Shown piece after piece: positions 1-9,080 of a stretch of 64,000 nucleotides of DNA. The position numbers and the translations under genes are program-made. Position 1 is the stretch's first letter. Every line of letters begins with the position of its first letter. Under the pieces are notes generated by a model, which made no database searches, was not told the origin of the DNA, and worked only from the letters and a program-made list of their open reading frames with translations. The stretch comes from Fratercula arctica (Eukaryota; Chordata; Aves; Charadriiformes; Alcidae), in the NCBI GenBank assembly GCA_947846985.1, contig CANTUZ010000027.1, forward strand, positions 4,168,403 to 4,232,402. The letters are read 5' to 3'.

Positions 1-1820
1 TCCCAGGGTCACCTTCTGCGTCCCGGGAAGAGACTCCTGCACGGCTGATTCCGTTTGCGGCTCAGGTAATGGCGCGTGTGGGGCTGGGGGAGCCGGGAGA
101 CCCATTGGTGAGTTTGGGAATGCTACAGATAGTCCACGTCAAACCTGCAGGAAAGGCAACTTTGCTGCCCGTGCAGGAAAGCTGATGAGGAGGAGCTGCA
201 GTTCACAGAGAGTGCCTCCTTCCTGAGTTGGTGCCTTGGTAGTTGGGAGTGTTTTCCTGTGGGGTATAAGAGTGAACTTTCACCTGGGTAAATTGAGAGT
301 TGCCCGTTACCTTCTTTAGGGTCAGGTGTTTCTCTTCTGTTTGTTCCTACTGATTTCATGGGCAAAGTGGAAACAGCCTTTTCTTTTTCGATGCGTAACT
401 AAATTTTTATTAGGATGTGGTGTCAGTGTAGTTAATTTTTGAGCACCTAGATGCCGGTAGAAATGTAACGAGTGAAACGTGATGGAAACGGGTGTGTCGC
501 TTGATTTTTATTCAACTTTTCTTTTTATTAAGAGTGGTGATGGCACGTTTTTCTGTGGCTCAATGCACGTTCCGTGGAGCCTTCAGTCTAGGACTTCTAA
601 GTACAAAAAGCTTGTCCCTCCGGAGAGGGACTCGTCCTTTGTAGGACTGAGGTGTAGGCTTGGAGGGTCTCTTCAGGGCGTGATCAGAATTAAAGCCAGA
701 TTTCACTGAATGGTGCTGCTGTGGGTTCCTTGCTTTCCTTAATGTCCCCACAGCTTCCTCATGGGTGGGAGCTCTGAATCGTAATTGCTTTTCAGTCTCC
801 AACACATTTTTTTCCCCAAGGAGAGGCTACGTTTAAAAGTTAATGAGTTTCCTCTCAAATGTGCCCGTCAATGAAACTGAGTTATGATAAGGAAACCCCC
901 CAAAATGACACAGCTCTTAGAGATCTGGACCGTTTCTGGACACGTGTTCCTCGTGTGCAAATGTCCTCGGGACCCAGGTGGTCTGCACGTCATGCTCTGA
1001 CAAGACAATATGCTGAGAGAGGGAAAGATACAAGGTCCTGGGGTTGGTGTTTGTTTGTTTTGTGGGGGTTCTTGTGGGTGTGTGTTCACCCTTTCAAAAA
1101 CAGAGTGCAATGTTGACTGCCGGTGGCAGCCTGCAGAGCTCTCTTGCTGCCTGAGCTCTCCTTGTCTTTTCCCCTCCTCTTTCAGGGCTGTAACTTTCAG
1201 CTGGCTAATTTTAGAAGAGCAATTAAGTGACTTGCCTGTGTAATAGTGCTGGTAATTCCAGGAAGGTAAATGCTTGAACCCATAGTGAAAATCTTGACTA
1301 CGAGTAGAATTTCTGAAGGACGAGCAGCCGTGGCAGCAAGCGAATAGCAAGTTGCGCGTCGCCTGAAATGGCTGCGGGTGAAGCTGAGCCTGGGCGTGCA
1401 GCCTGCGCTGGCGGGGACGCGCGGGGGCTCCTCATGAAACCAGCCGGGCGTGCGTGAGTACCCGCAGGGTTGCGCTCTGGTCTGGGAGCGTGCCGTACTT
1501 CTGGTGTTGGGAGAGGGAATAGAGCGTGTGCCTGGTAAAGCCAAGGCCAGTCAAAAGCTGGGAGGGACCCTGCGCGGGTTTGCTGGCGCAAGGTCACTTT
1601 GAAAAGATCTTGGCCGTTTGGAGAAATGGCCTGGAAAAAACGGGTGCTTTGTTGCAAGGAGGCAGATTAGAAGGACAGGTGGATGGCTGTACCCTTTAGG
1701 AAAGATATTCAGCTCGGGACGTATAGGGTGAGGAAACCTTGGCTCTGCGTAGGCTCGAGAAAATGTCCGTAGGCGTCTGTGCCTGTCACCTGCGTGTGCC
1801 TGGGAAAGTGTCTCTGGGGA

Positions 1821-2258
1821 AACTAAAGCTGCCAGGGAGTCAAAAAAATGCCAAGGTCTAGTGGCCCGTATCAACAACTGTGCCAGAGATGGTGCCAAAT
1901 GCTTTTTCCTCCGCTCGGCGGTAGTCTTCGGAAACCTCCGCGAAAGAAGGAAGCCTTAGGTTGCTGCCCAGCCTCGTGCTAAAGGTTTTTTTTCCCCTCT
2001 CTCGGCAGAGTGTCAGGTGCCAGTGTTTCTCCGTGGTCGCCCTTCTCTTGTGCGGTTACAGTGCGGGACAGCTGGAAAGGATCCGGAGTGCTCTGCGAGT
2101 ACGAGGTAAGTCTGCGGTGGGCGTCTGCTTTTTTCCTAAGGTCCTTGCAGCGTGGACTTTGAAGTTAACATGAAGGCTTTGTCAGCTCTCCTTCTACAGT
2201 TTTTTGTACGAAATATTGTAACAGAACAGTAAAAATAATGTGAGGTCTGTTCTGGAGC
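1821..2258 (+). repeat. Module A of the unit (direct repeat with A')
   Basis: About 440 bp here are clearly related to 3100-3550 (offset about 1.29 kb). The duplicated stretch includes the 97-bp exon-like segment and its splice sites. The same pair occurs in every complete unit. Confidence 0.85.
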
Positions 2259-2938
2259 ATGTTACACCCATGCAAGGGTTATTTCCCTGGATTCATTTTC
2301 TCTTCCTGAAAGCAGAATCTTCTCTTTCTGTGCGCTTCCTGTTAAGTGATGCCGTGAAAATAATTGTGTACTAAAAGAGGGAGGAAACTGTTTGTAAGAT
2401 TTCAGATGTTCAGGAGAGGCAGGCTCTGCGTTCCTGATAAAAGCTTTATGCTTTTGAGTCAATAAGTGTTTAGGATATCTTATAGTAGGACTCGAGAAAC
2501 CTTACTGATATCCTGGCATCTGTCCTAAAGGCAGTCGAGGTCAAAGAAGAGACATGGAGGAACCGGGACAAAGCGGCGTCGCTTCTGCCTGTTTTCCGGG
2601 AATTCCCACAAAGCATCAGCAGCCTCGTAACTAGTGGCGGCGACTGCTGCTGTGGTTTTGGTGAGTTGTTGCTTCCATCACGTCCTTTGTCCGTAACGTA
2701 CCGTGTGTCATTTTGATGTCGGTTGGAAAGAGGTTTTCCAAAATGGAAACCTTTCTCTCAAGCAGTGTCCTTTTATGAAGTTCCCGTCAGAGCGGGTCCT
2801 CGGAGGTGAAGCACTGGGCAGTCGAAGTCATGAGCAATGAGACTTTGCGCTGTCTTTGCACTTCTTTGCCGGCCTTGGGTTCTCGATTGTAACAGTGGAG
2901 ATATCATAGAACCGTGTTCCTCTGCGTGTTCAGCGCGG

Positions 2939-3075
2939 CCAAAAGCATTCGCCCATCTGCCGGTGTTTTTTGGTAGCCCGATGGATTACAGCCCCGGGGA
3001 CTTGATTTCCCCCCCCGACCTTCAAAATGAAAACCATTTGGGGAGGGATCTCTTATCTCGACGATTTTTTAATAT
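2939..3075 (+). repeat. Module B of the unit (direct repeat with B')
   Basis: It begins CCAAAAGCATTCGCCCATC and resembles 3562-3690, which begins CCAAAAGCATTCGCCAATC. Both continue through a TTGATTTCCCCCC block to a TCTCTTATCT block. Confidence 0.8.
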
Positions 3076-3099
3076 CATAATTGAAAGGGGCTCTAGTGT

Positions 3100-3550
3100 A
3101 ACTAAATCTGCCAGTGAGTCAAAAAAAGCAGGGTTGTCTAAAAGTGCCAAGACCTAGTGGCCCGTATCAACAACTGTGCCAGAGATGATGCCAAACGCTT
3201 TTTCCTCCGCTCGGCGGTAGTCTTCGCAAACCTCCGCGAAAGAAGGAAGCCTTAGATTCCTACCCAGCTTTGTGCTAAAAATTTTTCCCCTCTCTCGGCA
3301 GAATGTCAAGTGCCAGCATTTCTCCGTGGTCACCCTTTTGTTGTGCTGTGACAGTGGCGGACAGCCGGAAAGGATCCGGAGTGCTCCGCGAGTACGAGGT
3401 AGGTCTGCGGTAGGCGTCTGCTTTCTTCCTAAGGTCCTTGTAGCGTGGACTTTGAAGTTAACATGAAGGCTTTGTCAGCTCTCCTTCTATAGTTTTTGTA
3501 TGAAATATTTTAAGAAAACACTAAAAATAACGTGAGGTCTGTTCTGGAGC
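3100..3550 (+). repeat. Module A' of the unit
   Basis: This is a diverged copy of module A, followed directly by module B'. Compared with the A to B interval, about 680 bp are missing between A' and B'. The second module therefore looks like a deletion derivative of the first. Confidence 0.85.
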
Positions 3551-3561
3551 GTGTTACACAG

Positions 3562-3690
3562 CCAAAAGCATTCGCCAATCTGCCAGTCTGTTTTGGTAGC
3601 CTGACGGATGGCAACGCCGCAGATTTGATTTCCCCCCGACCCTCAAAAGGAAAACCATTTGCGGGGATCTCTTATCTTGCTGATTTTTCT
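3562..3690 (+). repeat. Module B' of the unit
   Basis: This is the paralogue of module B at an offset of about 623 bp. It ends just before the oligo(A) tract. Confidence 0.8.
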
Positions 3691-3703
3691 ATGTTAAAGG
3701 AAA

Positions 3704-3707
<4 letters not shown>

Positions 3708-3737
<30 letters not shown>
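3708..3737 (+). repeat. Oligo(A) tract, length-variable among units
   Basis: There are about 30 A in U1, 29 in U2 (13481-13509), 24 in U3 (23273-23296) and 39 in U4 (33056-33094). In U1 and U2 the tract is followed by GAAAGAAAAAGC. It is useful as a unit-specific tag but is also where sequencing is least reliable. Confidence 0.9.
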
Positions 3738-3739
<2 letters not shown>

Positions 3740-3905
3740 AAGAAAAAGCTAAAATTGTACAATTTCCAAACTGACTCGCGTTGTTTAAACTGCCACTGTG
3801 TTGCGTGGAAAGAGGCAAAGCGGTTTTGGCAGAAGATAAACCCCCTTGTGTTCTGGCACTCCTCACCAAGGTGGGAGACTCGGTGCGGCTAGGTTTAAAC
3901 TCTGA

Positions 3906-4560
3906 GTGATGCCCAATTCAGCACTATCAGTCCAATCGCGTTTAATATGTATTAAACTATTACGATTTGGATACACTACTAGTGGACTGCACCTTCAGTC
4001 TAGTCGTGCTCGTGAACCAGCACGGCCACTCTCGAGTCTTTGGTCGCGTTCAATGAGGAACCGAAACGACCAGCTACTTAAACAGTGCGGTTTATTTAAA
4101 CAACAGATAGATAGGTTCTTAGGATTGCCGGTGATAAATACACTGTCTGCAAAGCACGTGCAAATGAAAGTGTTATTACATCTATCAAACGCGCGACAAG
4201 GTTATAAACGATACGGCCTGGCTATAAATGTAGGAAAGAGATTCTCTAGAGAAATTCCAAGTTTCCCGAGAGAGCACTCGGTATAATCTAAGTCTTACCC
4301 GAAGGCGTCCCTGCGGGGGGGGGAGGGGAGGAAGAAAGGCTCAGCCCGTCGATTGATCCGGGAGTCAGTGATGGAATTCTCCTCAACTTGTTCGCGATGG
4401 TGTCTTCCCCGGGTATCCCCCCTCTCTCGGGCTATTTTTATACTCTTTGTTATCTTCAAGGTGGAGTTTGAGTGACTTTAGTCATAAATACTTTAATTAC
4501 GATTGGTGTAAAATTCTCTTGCTTCCCATTTAAAGGTATAGTTTACGAAAAATTCAGGGT
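3906..4560 (-). mobile_element. LTR-like segment, antisense, in U1
   Basis: On the minus strand there is a TATA box (TATAAAAA at 4442-4435) inside a GC-rich promoter-like context. About 340 bp further on lies a polyadenylation signal (AATAAA, 4096-4091), followed by about 190 bp of U5-like sequence. This order fits a retroviral LTR reading to the left. No primer-binding site or internal coding region adjoins it, so a solo LTR is likely. The outer ends are estimates; I could not identify clean TG...CA termini or a target duplication. The family is not named, and an LTR identity is an inference from signal order alone. Confidence 0.45.
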
Positions 4561-5454
4561 GCAGACTCAAGAAGGAGTGGTCGCACCTTGGAGGCGGGTA
4601 GCCTTTGGGATGGAGGTGTGTTTTGGTATTATAATGTCGTCATAATGAGCAAAGTTGGCACAAAGGACAGCATTTCATCAAAATTTGACAAAATGTTGTC
4701 TCCGAGTGTCGAGCAGGCAGCTAATGGGCAGCTTATCTGTTTCATGGTATCGTCCCATTTCCCGTATCTGCTGTACATCATAAGGTAAAGCCGCGGAATA
4801 ATTGCATCCCGCCCCGTACCTCATGTAGCTTCACAAGCATCCTTATCAGGGAACCGCGGATGTTGTGTTCTTCATGCCAGCTGCAGCTGTTTTTCTACCT
4901 CAGAAGCCTCCTGTTTTTTATACTTTTCCTTAATGTGTGAACAGTGCTGCACTTTTGTATTTTTAGCCAATTTAGTAATTATTCCGCACACTGCCAAATA
5001 GCTGTAGCATACTATGCAATTAGCAATTTCTGAGGCGCATTTAAGCAGTTAGGTGTTTGTTCTAAAGGTTTAAAAAGAGAGGCGACTGAATGTTAGCGGG
5101 TTTTTCCTGGTATTAGGACAGAGTGCTCTGAGGTACTTTATTTCCGTCTGGCTTTCGGTGGCGCGTTTCCCTGGCAGCCCGGTGGCATCTCTCTCGGGCA
5201 GTGCCACTGGACAGATGTCCCTCCTCCTTGTGTAACACCCAAAAAAACCCACAGTCGTTATTACTGTGTATTTTGAAGAGGGGTAGTTTAAGGGTATCAG
5301 TTCACAGCTGTGCAAGTTTAAATTAGTGCCAAAGGAAAGTCAAATACCTGTAGAGTATGAGCGTTTTTACTGGATGTATATAAACATAGGCTCCCCTTTT
5401 CACCGTGAAGGGCATGACCGAGCTTTGTTCTTTATTGTTCCTTTTGCTCTTCAG

Positions 5455-5783
5455 GGTTTGACCCATCCCTCTCGGCTGTGTTGACCCCGCGAGTGGGGTG
5501 AGCGGGCAGCGGCGACGGCCGCAGCAGCAGCGCGAGGGCTGTAGGTGCAGCGGTGGGTCCATCAGCGTGGATTCTGGTTACGGCCCAGCCCGGTCCTGCC
5601 GCCCCACACGCAGGGTGAAGGATCTCCCTGCGGCCGCGCTGGGAGGAAGGGGCCAGGCGTTTCCCAACACCAGAGAGAGGAGGTGTGCACGAATAAAAAG
5701 GGCTGTGTGTGTCTGTGGGGGCGACGACATCATTTGGGGCACCCCAGCGTCACCGAGGGGGCGATGATGCGGCAGAGGAGCAG
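5455..5783 (+). other. Predicted exon of about 329 bp in a GC-rich island
   Basis: A good pyrimidine tract ending TTTTGCTCTTCAG precedes it, and GGAGCAG|GTGAGC follows it. Counterparts start at about 15227, 25014 and 34801. It contains AATAAAA at 5692, so it could also be a terminal exon. No frame is open throughout in the phase supplied by upstream exons. The function is unknown. Confidence 0.3.
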
Positions 5784-5929
5784 GTGAGCGGGGGGTTGAG
5801 GGTCATGCAGGGTTCGCCCCCGCCCCCAGAAGAGGCGGGTCACAACCCCAAAATGTGTGCAAATTCATGGGGGTGGATTAAAAAAGGTTAAAACCTCTAA
5901 ATATGGGCGTGAGGCATTGAAATAGAGTC

Positions 5930-6340
5930 AAGTCTCTCAGTTTGATATATTTTGATAAATAATATTAATGTATGTATATAGAAGGGGCTAAAAATAAAAC
6001 CCTGTATCTCTAAGCATTCAGTGGTTCTATGTTATAGAAAGGGTTTTAGAATATAAAAAGATGAAAAAAAGATTTATCTATAAGAAGGTATTAAAGTGTC
6101 AAAATATATGTCTAACTCCCTGTTCTATACAATAAGTGTTAACACAGTAGTCTAAATATGTCTGAGTCTAAACAGATGTTCTATATAAGTGTAAATAGAT
6201 AATATATATTCCCTAAATGGATCTATCTACATGTGAATAGATACATTACTGTAAATGTCTATGCTCTGTAAGGTTTTTTAAATGGGAAGAAAGCCTGTTT
6301 ATAGAAAGGATTTAAAACCTCTCTCTCGCCTTTATCTCTC
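5930..6340. other. AT-rich island in the unit
   Basis: About 400 bp of TATA/TAGATA/TCTATA-rich sequence lie between two GC-rich blocks. They are loosely bracketed by similar strings (GGTTAAAACCTCTAAAT at 5886 and GGATTTAAAACCTCTCTCT at 6308). Short words such as TCTATATA and TAAATAGATA recur without a fixed period. It could be a decayed mobile-element body or a DNA-unwinding stretch. No coding frame is seen. Counterparts start at about 15702, 25488 and 35275. Confidence 0.6.
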
Positions 6341-6417
6341 TTGAAGACATAAAAGCGCTTTCCAAAACTGCCCCTTCCCCCTTTTCCCCTCCCAGTTTGT
6401 GGCCGATTGCCCTGAAC

Positions 6418-6430
6418 GGGGACTTTCCCC
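6418..6430. promoter_or_regulatory. Canonical kappaB motif
   Basis: GGGGACTTTCCCC is an exact NF-kappaB consensus. It recurs at the equivalent place in U2 (16192-16204) and in the later units. Occupancy is unknown; the motif alone is weak evidence of function. Confidence 0.4.
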
Positions 6431-6504
6431 CACGGGACCGCGCGCACTGAGCAGGAGCTGCCGCCATGGCACAAAAATAGCCCAAAGTCTCTGATTCTGG
6501 GTCT

Positions 6505-6518
6505 GCGCCAGGGGGCAA
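6505..6518 (+). promoter_or_regulatory. CTCF-like motif, forward
   Basis: GCGCCAGGGGGCAA carries the core CCAGGGGGC of the CTCF consensus. Equivalent copies are near 16279, 26065 and 35852. It faces the two reverse-oriented motifs downstream. Confidence 0.4.
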
Positions 6519-7019
6519 ACCAACAAGGTGGGAGAAAAAACCTGCCAATTCGGGGCTCCCAAAAACCAGATCCACCTGGATTGGTGCAGTTGGAAAAGAA
6601 AGGAAAAAAAAAAAACAACCAACCCCAAAACATTTTCATGCAGAAAAGCAAAAATCACCGGTTTTTTTTATGTTGTAGACAAGGCGCCAGCCTCCCTTCC
6701 GGCTCCCCGGCAGACTCGGTGGTGTCACCCCCGACTCACCCCCACCCACGCGCCCCCCCGCACCTCCCCTCCCTGGCCCTGGTGCGCCGCGCAGAGCGAT
6801 GCAGCATCCCTGGGGCCGGTTCCGGGGCAAAAGCCCCAGTTCCGCAGGTTTTTTGGTGCCGAGGCGCTGGCTGTCGCTGCCTGGTCTGCGAGTGCGGACA
6901 CGGTAGAGGGATGGGAGCCCCGCCGCCCGGTAGGTGGTTCCGGTCGCCGGCTGGACTAAAGCGGGCTGAGAGCGGTCACTGCTCATCACCCTAATGAGCG
7001 CTGAGAAGGGGGTAACGAA

Positions 7020-7667
7020 GGGGGTGCTGCCGGCCGGCGGCCGGAGACCGTTCCTGCAGGTGGAAGCCGCGCATGCGCCCCCGGCCACGCCCCCCCGCCC
7101 GCCCTCTCGCTTGTGCTGCCCTCCTGTGGCCAAGGTGCGGTACTGCAGCGCCGGCCCCCCATCCCCGGCGGCGGGGCCGCGCCGGGCCGGGACCACCGGG
7201 GAGGCGAGCGAGCCCCTTCGGCCGGGGCGGGGTGCCTCCTGCCCGCTGGCCGCCCGGGGCTGGCGGGGCGGGAAGCTTCACACCGCCCGCTGGGGCAGGC
7301 TGCCGGGGCGCCGGCGGCGAGACGGGTCTGGGCGGCCCTGGGGAGTTACCCGAGAGCGGAAGGAAGGCAAGCGGGCAAGAAGGCGGACACCCCGCGGGCG
7401 CAGACGCCGGGGGCCTCCCCAGCTCGCCAGAGCTCCCCCGGAGTCTCCCCGATCACGCCCCCGCCCGTGCCGCCCGCCACCGCCGTGTCCCCCCTCGCAG
7501 GCGCTGGCCCACGCGCAGCCGCAGCGGCCGCTGCCCCCGAGCTGCGGGAGCCCCCTCCGCCCTCGAAGCTCGGGACCCCAGGGAGCGCTGCGGGGGGGGG
7601 GGCGGGCAGTGCGCCCGGCTTATTTCGGGCTTTCGCAAACAAATCTCTACAGATTTTAAGAAGAAAA
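7020..7667 (+). repeat. GC-rich duplicate D1
   Basis: This 0.65-kb CpG-rich block runs from GGGGTGCTGCCGGCCGG to the AAATCTCTACAG region. It is paralogous to D2 directly downstream, with offsets of 873-889 bp along the shared parts. It contains an NRF1 palindrome at 7069-7078 that is mutated in D2. Long open frames across it are compositional and not evidence of a gene. Confidence 0.8.
7115..7132 (-). promoter_or_regulatory. CTCF-like motif, reverse, in the first GC-rich duplicate
   Basis: GCTGCCCTCCTGTGGCCA resembles the reverse complement of the CTCF consensus. Counterparts are 16889-16906, 26677-26694 and 36464-36481. Confidence 0.4.
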
Positions 7668-7726
7668 ATGGGGTGCTGCCGCGCGGAGGCCGTTCCTACG
7701 GGTGGGGAGCAGCGCGTGCGTCGTGA

Positions 7727-7978
7727 CACCGCCCCCGTCCTTCCTCGGCCCCGCCCCCCGGCCTCGGCCCCGCCCCCAGCCTCCCTCGGCCCCGCCCCCC
7801 CCAGCCTCCCTCGGCCACGCCCTCCCTCGGCCACGCCCCCCGCCCTCCGACGACCACGCCCCTCGCCCTCCCTTGGCCCCGCCCTCGGTTACGCCCCCGC
7901 TCTCCCTCGGCCCCGGCCCCGCCCCCGCCCTCCGACGGACACGCCCCTCGCCCTCCCTCGGCCACGCCCCCGCCCCGC
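7727..7978 (+). repeat. GC-rich minisatellite, period about 17-18 bp
   Basis: Imperfect repeats of CCTCCCTCGGCCACGCCC and CCTCGGCCCCGCCCC types fill about 250 bp. They offer many GC-box and CACGCCC motifs. Period number differs among units (one more in U2 than U1). Counterparts are about 17504-17768, 27295-27555 and 37078-37340. Confidence 0.85.
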
Positions 7979-7988
7979 TTTCGCTCGT

Positions 7989-8006
7989 GCTGCCCCCCCG
8001 TGGCCA
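7989..8006 (-). promoter_or_regulatory. CTCF-like motif, reverse, in the second GC-rich duplicate
   Basis: GCTGCCCCCCCGTGGCCA is the paralogous site. Counterparts are 17779-17796, 27567-27584 and 37353-37370. The motif is retained although the surrounding duplicates have diverged, which makes chance less likely. Confidence 0.4.
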
Positions 8007-8569
8007 CAGCGCGGTACTGCAGCGTCGGTCACGCACGGGCGGCTGCCGGGCGCCATCTCCGCCGGCGGGGCCGGGCCGGGACCACCGGGGAGGCGAGCGA
8101 GCCCCTTCGGCCGGGGCGGGGGTGTCTCCTGCCCGCTGGCCGCCCGAGGCTGACGGGGCGGCAAGCGTCAAACCACCCGCTGCGGCAGGCTGCCGGGGCG
8201 CCGGAGGCGAGCCGGGTCCGGGCAGCCTCGGGGAGTTAGCCGCGAGCGGAAGGAAGGCAAGCGGGGAAGAAGGCGGACGCCCCGCGGGCGCAGACGCCGG
8301 GCGCCTTCCCAGCTCGCCAGAGCTCCCCCGGAGTCTCCCCGATCACGCCCCCGCCCGTGCCGCCCGCCACCGCCGTATGCCCCCCGCAGGCGCTGGCCCA
8401 CGCGCAGCCGCAGCGGCCGCTGCCCCCGAGCTGCGGGAGCCCCCTCCTCCCTCGAAGCTCGGGACCCCAGGGAGCGCTGCGGGGGGGGCGGGCAGTGCGC
8501 CCGGCTTATTTCGTGCTTTCGCAAACAAATCTCTACAGTTTTTAAGAAGAAAAAGCCGTGTTTTGGTGA

Positions 8570-8951
8570 ATCCCCCCCGCCCTCCAGCCCGTCCTGCCCG
8601 GCCGCAGGGCTCCGTCGCCATGGCAACGGCCCCGGCCCCCGCAGGCGCGTCCTTACCATGGCAACCGCGCTGGGGCGCATGCGCGGCAGAATGGGCCGAC
8701 CACAGCGCGGGCGCCGCTCTCCCATTGGTCGGGTCGCCTCGCCGCGCTTCGATTGGTCGGATCGTCTCGCCGCGCTGCGATTGGCCGGATCGGATCGCCG
8801 GGGAGGTGCGCGGTGGGGATTGACGGCGGCGAAGGGCCACTGGAGCTGAGATGCCCCGGAGCGGCGTGGGCGATGGCCAATGGACGCGCGGCGTGGGCGG
8901 GCCGTCGGCGGCGGGCCGCGGCGCTCCGGAAGCGGAAGGGGCCCGGGGAAA
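8570..8951 (+). promoter_or_regulatory. CpG-island promoter of U1 (RFX, NRF1, CCAAT, ETS motifs)
   Basis: A dense set of known promoter motifs is visible without a TATA box. There is a perfect RFX X-box, GTCGCCATGGCAAC (8614-8627), and a one-mismatch second X-box (8652-8665). An NRF1 palindrome, GCGCATGCGC, lies at 8675-8684. Three inverted CCAAT boxes (ATTGG at 8724, 8752 and 8780) are spaced exactly 28 bp apart inside an imperfect 28-bp direct repeat. A forward CCAAT lies at 8877-8881, a tandem ETS pair at 8926-8938, and a YY1-like AAAATGGCGGG at 8949-8959. This is the classic composition of a TATA-less, dispersed-start promoter and is often bidirectional. Transcription to the right is inferred from the good splice donor at 9081. 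No transcript evidence is available here. Confidence 0.75.
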
Positions 8952-9080
8952 ATGGCGGGCAGGTGGAAGCGGGCGCGGGGCGGCTCTGGGAGAAAGCGGG
9001 GCCCGGCGGGCGGGTCGTCGGTCGGGCTGGGTCCGCGGGGCCTCCGCGAGCACGTCGTGGAGCACCCGGAGCGCGTGAAG
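8873..9080 (+). other. Predicted exon 1 of the U1 promoter, with splice donor
   Basis: The segment ends at GTGAAG|GTGAGC, a strong splice donor (GT at 9081-9082). Two reading frames are open. The frame starting at ATG 8873 (good Kozak context, G at -3 and G at +4) runs 69 codons and leaves one base over. The frame starting at ATG 8952 (AAAATGGCG) runs 43 codons and ends in phase 0, but meets a stop 13 codons into the next exon. The first frame stays open through exon 2 in the following unit. The encoded residues are mostly Arg, Gly and Ala because of the GC content, and I recognise no family. Counterparts of the splice-donor end are at 18870, 28658 and 38446. A noncoding first exon is an equal possibility. 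Confidence 0.45.

Larger units (their letters stand above)
7668..8556 (+). repeat. GC-rich duplicate D2
   Basis: This is the tandem paralogue of D1. It is longer because the short GGCCACGCCCCC stretch of D1 has been expanded into the minisatellite at about 7727-7978. It leads into the CpG-island promoter. Confidence 0.8.

Noticed and set aside
1368..1453. Possible exon from ATG 1368 to donor GTGAGT at 1454
   Set aside because: The donor is good, but there is no convincing upstream acceptor or promoter and no phase-compatible continuation that I could find.
3906..4286. 126-codon plus-strand frame in the LTR-like segment
   Set aside because: Frame length changes between units with 1-bp indels, and the segment has antisense LTR signals; no domain is seen.
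6259..6651. 130-codon minus-strand frame present in all units
   Set aside because: It overlaps the AT/GC transition and CTCF-like motif, has low-complexity aromatic runs and no recognisable domain; identity among units reflects DNA identity only.
8952..9080. 43-codon Arg/Gly-rich frame as a stand-alone gene start
   Set aside because: It stops 13 codons into exon 2 and resembles no known N-terminus; kept only as an alternative frame in exon 1.
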